This document shows, in pieces, positions 21,014 through 28,937 of a stretch of 45,171 nucleotides of DNA. The DNA lies in the NCBI GenBank assembly GCA_003597955.1, contig QZJU01000019.1:1-45171 (forward strand). Direction: 5' to 3'. The stretch comes from Candidatus Parcubacteria bacterium (GTDB lineage: Bacteria; Patescibacteriota; Patescibacteriia; PEXW01). Each line of letters starts with the position of its first letter. Positions within the stretch are counted from its first letter, which is position 1. The position numbers and the translations under genes are program-made. The notes below the pieces were generated by a model. That model did not search any database and had not been told where the DNA came from. It saw nothing but the letters and a program-made list of their open reading frames with translations.

Positions 21014-22633
21014 ATGAAAAATCCCAATTTAATTAAAACTATTAGCGCGCTGTTAAAATTTTCTCCGACTTCGGAAGACGAGTTGCACCAGGCCAAGCGG
21101 GCGATTGCCAAGCGCTTTGAATTGGCCATGCCAACCAACGCCGGTTTGCTTAAAGCTTATCGGCAATACTTAAAACAGACAAATGTTAAGCCTAATCAGG
21201 CTTTGTTAAATGTGCTTAAGCGTCGGTCGATTCGGACGCTTTCGGGCGTGGCTCCGATTACCGTGCTGACCAAGGCTTACCCCTGCCCCGGCCGATGCGT
21301 GTATTGTCCGACGGAAATCCGAATGCCCAAAAGCTATTTGGCTTCCGAACCGGCGGCGCAAAGAGCCGTGCAAAACCACTTCGATCCTTTTCGGCAAGTG
21401 AAAAGCCGGATTGCCCAATTGGAAAAAAACGGTCATGTGGCGGATAAAATCGAATTAATTGTTTTAGGCGGCACTTGGTCTTTTTATCCGGAAAAATATC
21501 AAAATTGGTTTATCAAGAGATGTTTTGACGCGGCAAACGGGAAATCCAGCCTAACTTTGGCGCAGGCGCAGAAACTTAACGAAACCGCCAAGCGCCGGAT
21601 TATTGGTTTGACTTTGGAAACCCGGCCGGATTATGTCACCAAAGCCGAGCTTTGGCGCATGCGCGAGCTTGGCTGCACCCATGTGCAGATCGGCGTGCAG
21701 TCTTTGGATCAAAAAGTTTTGGATCTGAACAAGCGCGATGATTCGATTGTTAACATCGGCCGCGCCATGGGTTTACTGAAAGATTTTGGGTTTAAAATAA
21801 CTTTTCACATCATGCCAGGCATGCCCGGCGCCACCCCAGCTTCCGACCTGAAAACTTTTAAAAAATTGTTTTCTGACCGACGTTTCCAGCCGGATATGCT
21901 GAAAATTTATCCGACGGTGGTGATTAAATCCGCCTTGCTTTACCAATGGTGGCGCACCGGCAAATACAAGCCTTATACCGATGTAGTCTTGCAGAATTTG
22001 CTGGTGCGGATTAAAAAATTGATTCCGCCCTATGTCAGGATCAATCGCCTGATTCGCGACATTCCAGGGCCAGACATTATTGACGGAAATTTAGTGACGA
22101 ATTTGCGCCAGCGCTTGCGGGCCCAGGGCGTAATCTGTCAGTGCATTCGCTGTCGAGAAGTCCGGGGTGAAAAATTTTCAGAAAAAGATTTGACCTTAGT
22201 CAAAAGGTCATATCCAGCAAATCAAGGCCAGGAGTACTTTTTGAGTTTTGAAAGTCGGGATCGAAGAAGGCTTTTTGCGTTTGTGAGGTTAAGACTGCCG
22301 GATAAATTTAAAAAACCCGCTAAAAAAGTTAGATTAATTAGATTTTTTGATAAAAAGGAGATCACGGCTGAAACCCAAACCCGAGCCTTCGATGAAAAAA
22401 CAGCATTAATTCGAGAACTGCATACCTATGGTGAGCTGATGCCGGTTGGCTCGGGGCGAAAGGCTGTGCAGCATATCGGTTTGGGCAAAAGACTGATGCG
22501 GGCCGCGGAAGATTTGGCCAAAGCCAAAGGATTCGAGAGAATCGCCGTTATTGCCGGAATTGGGGTGAGGGAGTATTACCGAAAACTGGGCTATAATGAT
22601 GAAAAAACTTATGTTGTCAAACCTTTAAAATAA
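21014..22633 (+). CDS. elp3: Elp3-type tRNA uridine(34) carboxymethyl-forming radical SAM/acetyltransferase
   Basis: Installs the carboxymethyl group on wobble U34 of tRNA from acetyl-CoA. 539 residues, full length. The N-terminal tRNA-binding region includes RRSIRTLSGVAPITVLTKAY. The radical SAM cluster motif CPGRCVYCPTE is near residue 90, followed by LGGTWSFYP and LTLETRPDYV, QIGVQSLDQKVL and FHIMPGMPG. A Cys-rich zinc site CQCIRCREVRG lies near residue 375. The C-terminal GNAT domain shows IRELHTYGELMPVG and QHIGLGKRLMRAAE for acetyl-CoA, then YYRKLGY. The enzyme is usual in archaea and eukaryotes and known in some bacteria including CPR. Divergent from the Trm9-like gene. Confidence 0.95.
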   Translation: MKNPNLIKTISALLKFSPTSEDELHQAKRAIAKRFELAMPTNAGLLKAYRQYLKQTNVKPNQALLNVLKRRSIRTLSGVAPITVLTKAYPCPGRCVYCPTEIRMPKSYLASEPAAQRAVQNHFDPFRQVKSRIAQLEKNGHVADKIELIVLGGTWSFYPEKYQNWFIKRCFDAANGKSSLTLAQAQKLNETAKRRIIGLTLETRPDYVTKAELWRMRELGCTHVQIGVQSLDQKVLDLNKRDDSIVNIGRAMGLLKDFGFKITFHIMPGMPGATPASDLKTFKKLFSDRRFQPDMLKIYPTVVIKSALLYQWWRTGKYKPYTDVVLQNLLVRIKKLIPPYVRINRLIRDIPGPDIIDGNLVTNLRQRLRAQGVICQCIRCREVRGEKFSEKDLTLVKRSYPANQGQEYFLSFESRDRRRLFAFVRLRLPDKFKKPAKKVRLIRFFDKKEITAETQTRAFDEKTALIRELHTYGELMPVGSGRKAVQHIGLGKRLMRAAEDLAKAKGFERIAVIAGIGVREYYRKLGYNDEKTYVVKPLK

Positions 22634-22726
22634 ATTTATACTTTAGGGTAGTAGTTTATTAAAATTTGGCGGCCGCCGAAAAAAGTAGTTTATTTTGAAG
22701 ATTTCAACATTAACACAAAAAGGCCT

Positions 22727-24439
22727 ATGAGAAGACTTCTCATTGCAGTCGCAGCTTGCGGACTGTTTTTTATTGTCAAGCCAGCTTTGGCCGCTAACGG
22801 CACTATCAGCGGCACTGTCACCCATGCCGTTGACGGCACACCAGTCGTTGGTATTTGGCTTTCAGCAACAAACATAAGCACCTCGGCAACAACATACGTT
22901 TATGGTACTGGCGCTGATGGTTCGTACAGTCTTTCGCTAGCCCCAGGCACATATGATGTTTCGACTTACACTTCCACATCCGAAGAGCCGGGCATGCAAT
23001 TTATCAGAAAAACTATAACTATTACTCTTGCTGACAGCGAGGTGCGGCCTGGTCAGAATTTTTCCTTAAACCGGCGGGGTTGGTTTATCGGCACTGTGTA
23101 TTCATCTGACGGGGTAACGCCCGTGGCCGGCGCTGCGATTACAGCTTCCAACGCCAGCGGGTATCTTTCTGGTTATGGTTCCACAATATCTACCTCAACG
23201 GGCTCTTATGTCCTGGCTCCAGCCCCCACGGATACCACGGCTTCCGCCACGGGCAGTTATAATTTCACTATTACCAAATCTGGCTACTTTGCCGCGCAGA
23301 TTACCGGAGTCGCGCTTAGCGCCAATGACGCTGCGGTGACGCGTAATGTCACGCTGACCCCGGCCAGCACGATTTCCGGAACAATAACGGATTCAAACGG
23401 CGCCGTGCTTGCCGATGCCACAGTCACGCTGACACGAACCGTCGGCTCGCAGACCGGATTAGCTTACGCGGCAGTCACGGACGTTTCGGGAAATTATTCA
23501 GTTTCTATTTTTGACAATTACTATTACAACGGAACCGCTATCGGTGAATATTCCATTTCAGTAAGCAAAAGCGGTTATGTCTCCCGATCGGGGACGGTTT
23601 CGATCGATGCTGACGCCTCGGCCGTGAGCGGGAAGAACTTTGCCATGAAACTCGGCAAGACTTACAGCGGCAGCGTTTTGGTAAAAAGCGACAATGCGGC
23701 CTTAGCCAGTGCGACTGTGAATCTTTATAAGCGGAACAAAGCCCGCAGTGAAGTGCCGGATTACATTGCCACGACAGACAGCAGCGGCGCCTTTTCCATC
23801 ACGGGCATTGCATCGGGAAACTACCGGGTGAGGGTCACGCGGAATAAATATGTGAACATCGTTACGGATTTGTTGAGCATAAAGAAAGACATTTCTGGTG
23901 CCGTATATAAGATGGAAGCCGGCGGCACGATTTCCGGACAGGTTTATACCGGCAACCGAGTCGGCGTAGACGGCGCCTCAATTGGCGTCTATGCTTTGAA
24001 AAATGGAAAGCAGGTGTCTTACACATCCGTGTTGGCAGATGATCAAGGCAATTATACCGTCAGCAGCCTGAAGGCCGGCACCTACCGTTTGAGAATTAGT
24101 TCCACCGACAATGTGACGCAATTAGCGAATGTGGCCGTTAAGGTCGGCAGGACATCAACGAAAAACATTAAAATGGTCGCCGCCGGTTCGATTTCCGGAT
24201 TTTTGACTGATCGGGAAACTGGTTTGCCAGTAGGCTATACGATCGTACGCGTCGTCGGAACGGCCATTACCGGCATTTCTGATATAAACGGTTATTATGT
24301 CATTGATGGCATTGCCCCGGGCAGGCGAAAGATCAGCGTAATGAGCTATTACTATGACATTACCAGCTGGAGCAATATCACAGTGAGGTCAGGTAAGATT
24401 ACTTCGGGTATTAACTTTGCTCTGAATCCAAAACAGTAG
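22727..24439 (+). CDS. Secreted carboxypeptidase-regulatory-like repeat protein
   Basis: 570 residues. Signal peptide with probable cleavage after KPALA, then about six beta-sandwich repeats of the carboxypeptidase regulatory-like type, each starting with a GTISGTV-like strand followed by PVxGAxVxA: near residues 25, 114, 213, 303, 395 and 488 (for example GTISGQVYTGNRVGVDGASI, GSISGFLTDRETGLPVGYTI). Repeats carry the G-x-Y-x-[IV]-x-x-[LI]-x-x-G-x-Y-x-[LV] ending. No C-terminal span or sorting signal is seen, so the protein is likely released or loosely attached. Such repeats usually mediate adhesion or binding. A direct repeat gtagtttatt occurs twice upstream. AAAGG before the ATG is a weak ribosome site. 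Confidence 0.85.
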   Translation: MRRLLIAVAACGLFFIVKPALAANGTISGTVTHAVDGTPVVGIWLSATNISTSATTYVYGTGADGSYSLSLAPGTYDVSTYTSTSEEPGMQFIRKTITITLADSEVRPGQNFSLNRRGWFIGTVYSSDGVTPVAGAAITASNASGYLSGYGSTISTSTGSYVLAPAPTDTTASATGSYNFTITKSGYFAAQITGVALSANDAAVTRNVTLTPASTISGTITDSNGAVLADATVTLTRTVGSQTGLAYAAVTDVSGNYSVSIFDNYYYNGTAIGEYSISVSKSGYVSRSGTVSIDADASAVSGKNFAMKLGKTYSGSVLVKSDNAALASATVNLYKRNKARSEVPDYIATTDSSGAFSITGIASGNYRVRVTRNKYVNIVTDLLSIKKDISGAVYKMEAGGTISGQVYTGNRVGVDGASIGVYALKNGKQVSYTSVLADDQGNYTVSSLKAGTYRLRISSTDNVTQLANVAVKVGRTSTKNIKMVAAGSISGFLTDRETGLPVGYTIVRVVGTAITGISDINGYYVIDGIAPGRRKISVMSYYYDITSWSNITVRSGKITSGINFALNPKQ

Positions 24440-24464
24440 TTATTCAATAAAAAAGGAGTGCGAG

Positions 24465-24512
24465 ATGCTTGATTGTTTCAGTTGTGGTATTGACCTTACT
24501 GGGGATTTGTGA
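24465..24512 (+). CDS. Possible 15-residue ORF with a strong ribosome site
   Basis: AAAAGGAG lies six bases before the ATG; the peptide MLDCFSCGIDLTGDL contains a CxxC. It lies between the repeat protein and the bidirectional terminator. It may be a short functional peptide or the surviving head of a lost zinc-ribbon gene. The strength of the ribosome site is the only real support. Confidence 0.25.
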   Translation: MLDCFSCGIDLTGDL

Positions 24513-24574
24513 AGTGTTAAGCTCAGTAATTAGAAAACCTAAGCACGGTTAGGAACCAAATAGTTGGTTTTTAA

Positions 24575-24606
24575 AAAGCGTTCCATTATAATGAAACGCT
24601 TTTTAT
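24575..24606. terminator. Bidirectional intrinsic terminator
   Basis: AAAGCGTT/AACGCTTT outer stem with inner CATTATAATG, flanked by A and T runs, between the convergent repeat-protein and Nudix genes. Confidence 0.85.
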
Positions 24607-24621
24607 CTTCACGAATTTTGT

Positions 24622-25131
24622 TTAGGCGAATATGGTCACGGTTTGCCTGACCTCTTCAGGAATGCCCAAGATGCACGGGTATTTTTTGACTTCTTCGGCA
24701 TCCACCCAGGCGTAATCAGTAAAAGCGCCCGCTTCAGGTTGGACATCCCCGGATTTATATTTAGCGGCGAATTTCACCAAAATCACTGGAATGCCGTCTG
24801 GCCTGATAAAAGCCACGCTGTTTAAATAGTGGAGCCGATCTTCAATTTCCACGCCAGCCTCTTCTTTAACTTCCCGTTTTAACAGCTCCTCGACTGTATT
24901 TTCAAAATCCAAAACTTCGCCGTTTAGCCGTGTGGGGTGGTTTAAATCCAAATCTTGCCATTCCAGTTTCCCGCCCGGCACGGCGTACTTGCCAGGGTGG
25001 ACTTTTTCCGTTTCCGATCTTTTCAAAACCAAGCATCTTTTATCGGCTGCGCGGTAAACCACGACATTGGCGACAAAATAAAATAATTTGTTGGTTTTGG
25101 CTTTGTCCAAGCTGATTTTTTTAGCAGGCAT
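24622..25131 (-). CDS. Nudix hydrolase
   Basis: 169 residues. Nudix enzymes cleave nucleoside diphosphates linked to other groups. The box is present as PGGKLEW, an insertion of about 20 residues, and then VEELLKREVKEEAGVEI, with the metal-binding R-E-x-x-E-E core intact; the insertion between the Gly-rich start and the helix is longer than usual. Preceding strand FVANVVVYRAADKRCLVLKR and following SVAFIRPDGIPVILVKFAA complete the fold. Substrate cannot be read from sequence. No Shine-Dalgarno. It lies downstream of, and probably cotranscribed with, the 25143 membrane protein gene (11 bp gap). Confidence 0.9.
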   Translation of the reverse strand: MPAKKISLDKAKTNKLFYFVANVVVYRAADKRCLVLKRSETEKVHPGKYAVPGGKLEWQDLDLNHPTRLNGEVLDFENTVEELLKREVKEEAGVEIEDRLHYLNSVAFIRPDGIPVILVKFAAKYKSGDVQPEAGAFTDYAWVDAEEVKKYPCILGIPEEVRQTVTIFA

Positions 25132-25142
25132 GTTAAAAATAT

Positions 25143-25430
25143 TTATTTTTTAGCCCAGTGCTTTTCGATATAAACCATTTTCCACCAGAATCTGCCAAGC
25201 CAAAAGCCTCCGGCTAGACCCAGGAGGATTAAGCCAATCTGGAGCGCTGGCGGCAAGGCGCAGCCGCCGTACCAGGTGACAACCCTTTGGTTTTGCTCGG
25301 ACCAATTTAAATACCAGGCTTCAATGCCCGCGTGGGCGAGCAAGCTTAAAAGCCCGCCTAAAATGGTTGTAGCCAGCAAATAGATGCTGTGTTTTAATTT
25401 AGTGACTTTTAGGTTTGGAGATAGAAACAT
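25143..25430 (-). CDS. Small two-span hypothetical membrane protein
   Basis: 95 residues, with spans LLATTILGGLLSLLAHAGI and LQIGLILLGLAGGFWLGRFW joined by an extracytoplasmic loop of about 25 residues (WSEQNQRVVTWYGGCALPPA). Such double-span proteins with a GGCxLPPxLQ loop are common near CPR genes, function unknown. Upstream 25431-25656 contains no supported gene; the 66-residue ORF at 25409 overlaps and lacks a ribosome site. Confidence 0.65.
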   Translation of the reverse strand: MFLSPNLKVTKLKHSIYLLATTILGGLLSLLAHAGIEAWYLNWSEQNQRVVTWYGGCALPPALQIGLILLGLAGGFWLGRFWWKMVYIEKHWAKK

Positions 25431-25656
25431 ATATTGATTAAAGTTTTTAGTAAAAGTTTTGTGTCAAAAAGCAAGAATAAGTGTCTTAAATTAAGCAATC
25501 GAATTTTATCTCTTTTTTGGTCCCCGGCAAAATGAAGCCTGCAGTGAGAAACGAGCTGGCTCCGATTACTGGACGACGTTAGAAACGTGATTATAAGTGG
25601 AAAGTCCAACTTTTGCTTCCAAAAGTTGCATGTTTAATCACTGCAACACTAAACTA

Positions 25657-26023
25657 CTACACAAGCTCTAAGCCAACCGTTCGATATTTACAATCGACTG
25701 TAGCCTTGTAGCCAAACTTTGAAAGAAAACTGATGCCAGCTAATGGCACCCCTTCTTGTATTAATACTTGAATTAGATTAACCCTTCCTTCCATTGCAGC
25801 AAAAGCAATCGCAAAAGGCGCGTTAACCGTTTGCCCATTTGCAATTGTTACTGGCGTAACTCCACCAACTAGAAGTCCAAGTTCTTGCGCCATTTTAGGT
25901 GTCACCTGCAAGTCCCCTGTGAATCCAGTATCAAGTATGACAAGAGGCGTTTGCACTGCCCGCCCCCAGGCAATGACCGTTGGTATTTAAGGGTGTATTT
26001 TTGTCGAAAAAACCCCTAAGCAT
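25657..26023 (-). pseudogene. Retropepsin-like clan AA aspartic protease, frameshifted near its N-terminus
   Basis: The track shows only the in-frame part from a GTG at 25956. The catalytic motif ILDTGFTGDLQV, the strand pair AMEGRVNLIQVLIQEG and the second-half Gly in LAGISFLSKFGYKATVD fit single-domain clan AA proteases of bacteria. The missing N-terminus exists upstream in another frame: ATG at 26023 reads MLRGFFDKNTPL, and after dropping one A at about 25987 it continues IPTVIAWGRAVQTP into the protease. So the gene carries a single-base frameshift, real or a sequencing error in a short A run. Its ATG overlaps the stop of the 26016 gene by eight bases, so the pair is coupled. No other defect is seen. 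Confidence 0.7.
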
Positions 26024-26300
26024 TTCCGCTCAACCCAAATGACCTTGCCAAAGTTTCGGCGCTCTCAAAGCCAATCTTGACTACATAGAATACTTTATCG
26101 GGGTGATTTTTCCTTGCCAGCTCTAGTGCTTCAGCGCTTGTATTCCCAAGATACGTATTTTCAGAATCTATATCTATTGCTAAAAACTTCCCATTTTCCT
26201 TGGGTTCAAACTGCACTTTTACTTTTTGGTATATTGCCGCCCCTTTTTCGGCAATTTTTTGAATATCTGCCTTTTTTATCAATTCTTGGCTATCAGTCAT
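26016..26300 (-). CDS. Small partner protein of the retropepsin-like protease (DUF5678-like)
   Basis: 94 residues from the ATG at 26300; the longer track ORF reads into the recombinase remnant on the other strand and is not credible there. Sequence: an N-terminal helix IQKIAEKGAAIYQKVKVQFE, then ENGKFLAIDIDSENTYLGNT, AEALELARKNHPDKVFYVVK and IGFESAETLARS. This K-[FY]-[LV]-A-I-D...G-x-[TS]-x-x-E-A-x-x-x-A-x-x-x-[HP] pattern matches small bacterial proteins that precede clan AA aspartic protease genes, as here. The gene pair behaves like a mobile two-gene cassette, toxin-antitoxin-like in form; function unproven. TATATT twelve bases before the ATG suggests a near-leaderless transcript. Confidence 0.6.
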   Translation of the reverse strand: MTDSQELIKKADIQKIAEKGAAIYQKVKVQFEPKENGKFLAIDIDSENTYLGNTSAEALELARKNHPDKVFYVVKIGFESAETLARSFGLSGNA

Positions 26301-26420
26301 AGACAAATGGAATATACCATGGATTAGGGTTTTAACATACTGAAAATGCCGCCGGTATTGTTTGCCCAACGGCTGCTCCCACTCGTCGAAAAAGTGTCTT
26401 AATTTTGGGGGTCTTGACAG

Positions 26421-27269
26421 GTGCAGGCGCTCCTCGGCCGACCGTCCCAGGAACGCATGCAGAAGCACGAGTTCGCCTTCCGCGGTCCTATCCGGTGCGG
26501 GGAGTGCGGTGCCATGGTGACGGCGGAAGCGAAAAAGAAGCGGCTGGCGAATGGCACGGTGCAGCGCTACGTCTACTACCACTGCACGAAGCGCCGGAAC
26601 CCCACCTGCTCCCAGCGCTCCATTGAGGAAGGGACGGTGAAAGAGCAGGTTGCGACGCTGCTGGAGACGTTGGAAATCTTACCCGACTTCAAAGACTGGG
26701 GACTTGCTCGGCTGAAGGAGATGCACAAGCAGGAGGTGAAGGACCGGGAGCACATCTACGGCAGCCAGCGGCGCGACTACGAAGCGTGCGTGCAGCGGAT
26801 TGACGGCCTCGTCGAAATGCGTGCCAACAAGGAAATTGACGCGGTGACCTTCCAGGAGAAGCAAGCGAAGCTGCTGCACGAGAAGGCGCAGCTCCTCGCC
26901 CTGCTCAAGGATACAGACCGTCGCATTGAGAAGTGGCTGGAGGTAGCGGAAAAGGGCTTCAATTTCGCTGACCGGGCAGAGTACGCCTTTACCCACGGGA
27001 GCCTGGAAGCCAAGAAAGAGATATTTTCCCAGCTAGGTTCGAACTACGTGCTCAAGGACGGAAAACTGACGATTTCCCCGGACATTCTCCTCGTTGCCAT
27101 TAAAAAGTTGAGTAATGCCGTGCATCCCGCTATGTTCAAGTTAGAACCGCAGAAGCAGACCGTCGTTGCAGCACAAAACAGCGCTTCAATGCCGCTTCGT
27201 ACAGATTGGTTCCGGGACTTGGATTCGAACCAAGATATTCAGGTCCAGAACCTGAAGTCCTACCATTAG
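26421..27269 (+). pseudogene. Large serine recombinase, C-terminal remnant
   Basis: Only the C-terminal part of a large serine recombinase remains: a zinc beta-ribbon domain (GPIRCGECGAMVTAE, then YYHCTKRRNPTCSQRS) and the coiled-coil region (VQRIDGLVEMRANKEIDAVT; EKQAKLLHEKAQLLALLKDT) followed by AFTHGSLEAKKEIFSQLG. The N-terminal resolvase domain with the catalytic Ser is missing; an in-frame TGA lies just before 26421. GC content and codon use (gcg, ctg, acg) are far higher than in neighbours, pointing to transfer. The last 20 codons (WFRDLDSNQD...) are translated from the tRNA-Gln gene in reverse, so the element probably integrated there. Confidence 0.85.
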
Positions 27270-27280
27270 ACGATCCCGGA
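27207..27280 (-). tRNA. tRNA-Gln (anticodon CTG)
   Basis: Minus strand: acceptor TCCGGGA pairs with TCCCGGA, D arm GTCTAATGGTAGGAC, anticodon arm TCAGG-TTCTGGA-CCTGA with CTG at 34-36, T arm TTGGTTCGAATCCAAG, discriminator A, and CCA encoded. It starts four bases after the dnaX stop and is probably cotranscribed with dnaX. It overlaps the end of the recombinase remnant. Confidence 0.93.
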
Positions 27281-27284
27281 ATAA

Positions 27285-28814
27285 TTAACCTTCGAATGCG
27301 TTGACAATTTTATCCCAAAGCTGATCCGCGGAGTTTCTAGGGCCGCTTTTGGTTTCCTGCGATACCGGCTTTGGCGGATAGGAATTTTGACTTTTCAAAT
27401 TAACATTGTCAAGTCTGGCGTTTAGGTCTAATTCCAGAATAACCTTGGCTTTTTTGCCGATTATGCTTTTGGCGGCTTCGGCCAAAAGCGCTCTTGCCTT
27501 TGGCGCGTTTAATTTTTCGACATGCAAAGTAAAAGGGCAGACGATCTGAAGCTCATCCTGGCTTAAACTTTTCGGCCGCACCATTTTTAAAGACAAAGCC
27601 AAAGCTGGCGCTTTCCGGCTGACTTCCTCCATCATTTGTTCCCAAATTTGAATCAAATTTAAATCAGCCGCCGCATTTTCGGTCTGCGTTTCAATCGGTT
27701 TGGTTTTGCTTTCCGGCAGGGGGTCGGGAGTTTGTGTTCCGAGTTTTTCGGAAGTTGATTCAATCACCGCCAGTTCCAAAGGCAATTGCGGCAATGGGCT
27801 GGCTAAGATGTATTGTTGGATGCTCAAAAAGATTTCCAAAAGCTTGACGATTTTTAGGGGAGTAAAAGCATTTAAGGCTTCAGCTAAATTTGGCTGCATT
27901 TGCGGCCGAAGATTCGGGCTTACCACCCGGTAAAGCAAACCATCTCGCAGTGTCCGAATTATATCGTTGCGGTAGGCTTCCAAATCAATGCCATTTTCAA
28001 CTTGGGCGCTTAAATTTTTTAATGCCGCAGCACGGTCATTCGTCAAAATCGACAAAATTAACTGCTCAACTGCGGCTTGGTTGGAACGCGGCAAAACCAA
28101 ATCCGCTTGCTCAAGGGTTATCTTTTTTTCGCCTAAAGCAAAGACCTGGCCCAAAACGCTTTCTGCATCGCGGCTGGAACCATCAGCCAGTCGGACGATT
28201 TCCTCAATCACATTGTCGTCAACCGTGAAGTTTTCCTGCTTAACAATCATTCGTAATCTCCTCGCCAGGGCTTCAGCCGGAATGCGATGGAAGTCGAATT
28301 TTTGACAGCGCGATTGGATGGTTTCCGGAACTTTGTGGATTTCGGTTGTGGCGAGCACGAAGAGCGCATGGGCAGGCGGCTCTTCCAAAGTCTTCAACAG
28401 GGCATTAAAAGCCGCCGTAGAGAGCATATGCACTTCGTCGACGATAAAGACCTTGTATTTCAAATTCGAAGGCGTAAAGCGGCTATGTTCAATGACTTCT
28501 CGGATGTTGTCTACGCCAGTGTAAGAAGCCGCGTCAATTTCCAAAATATCCAAAGCCCGGCCCTGGGTTATGCTCATGCAGGCTTCGCATTGGTTGTCGG
28601 GTTCGCCGTTTTTTGGCTTGAGGCAATTTATAGCTTTGGCCAACAGCCTGGCTGTGGTGGTCTTGCCCACGCCCCGCGGTCCGGAAAAAAGATAAGCATG
28701 GGAGATCTGGCTTTTTTGGATTTCGCTTAAAAGCGTGTGAGCGATATGCTCTTGGCCGATCAGGTCGGCAAAAGTCTGCGGACGGTATTTCCGGTACAAA
28801 GTATTAGAGCTCAT
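27285..28814 (-). CDS. dnaX: DNA polymerase III subunit gamma/tau
   Basis: Clamp-loader ATPase that loads the sliding clamp and organises the replisome. 509 residues. Start YRKYRPQTFADLIGQEH, Walker A GPRGVGKTTTARLL, zinc-binding Cys set NCLKPKNGEPDNQCEAC, Walker B VFIVDEVHMLS, sensor TTEIHKVPETIQSRCQKFDF with the Arg finger, and domain III in residues 240-370. The C-terminal third is less conserved and shorter than in E. coli tau. TAAAAT lies nine bases before the ATG with a TTCACT -35 and no Shine-Dalgarno, so the mRNA looks leaderless. Followed by tRNA-Gln. Confidence 0.96.
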   Translation of the reverse strand: MSSNTLYRKYRPQTFADLIGQEHIAHTLLSEIQKSQISHAYLFSGPRGVGKTTTARLLAKAINCLKPKNGEPDNQCEACMSITQGRALDILEIDAASYTGVDNIREVIEHSRFTPSNLKYKVFIVDEVHMLSTAAFNALLKTLEEPPAHALFVLATTEIHKVPETIQSRCQKFDFHRIPAEALARRLRMIVKQENFTVDDNVIEEIVRLADGSSRDAESVLGQVFALGEKKITLEQADLVLPRSNQAAVEQLILSILTNDRAAALKNLSAQVENGIDLEAYRNDIIRTLRDGLLYRVVSPNLRPQMQPNLAEALNAFTPLKIVKLLEIFLSIQQYILASPLPQLPLELAVIESTSEKLGTQTPDPLPESKTKPIETQTENAAADLNLIQIWEQMMEEVSRKAPALALSLKMVRPKSLSQDELQIVCPFTLHVEKLNAPKARALLAEAAKSIIGKKAKVILELDLNARLDNVNLKSQNSYPPKPVSQETKSGPRNSADQLWDKIVNAFEG

Positions 28815-28823
28815 AGTGGCTAT

Positions 28824-28852
28824 ATTTTACTCCACTTAAAATCATTAGTGAA
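28824..28852 (-). promoter_or_regulatory. Promoter of dnaX
   Basis: TTCACT, 17 bp, TAAAAT on the minus strand; the predicted start is one or two bases from the ATG. Confidence 0.6.
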
Positions 28853-28937
28853 GCGCTTTAGTTATGGTGCAATAATTCCCAATCGAATTCGGGGTTTTTG
28901 GCGGTTTTTTTAAAATATGTTAGCCTGTATTCTGCCT

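Noticed and set aside
24465-24512. UGA read as glycine (code 25)
   Set aside because: Reading through this TGA adds only a few codons before TAG, and several full-length genes here end in TGA without disruption inside conserved genes.
25409-25609. 66-residue minus-strand ORF
   Set aside because: No ribosome site, overlaps the real gene at 25143-25430, no recognisable feature.
26301-26582. N-terminal extension of the 26016 ORF
   Set aside because: Most of it is antisense to the recombinase remnant. The part at 26302-26400 (HFFDEWEQPLGKQYRRHF) looks protein-like and could be a fragment of another gene, but nothing supports it as part of this one.
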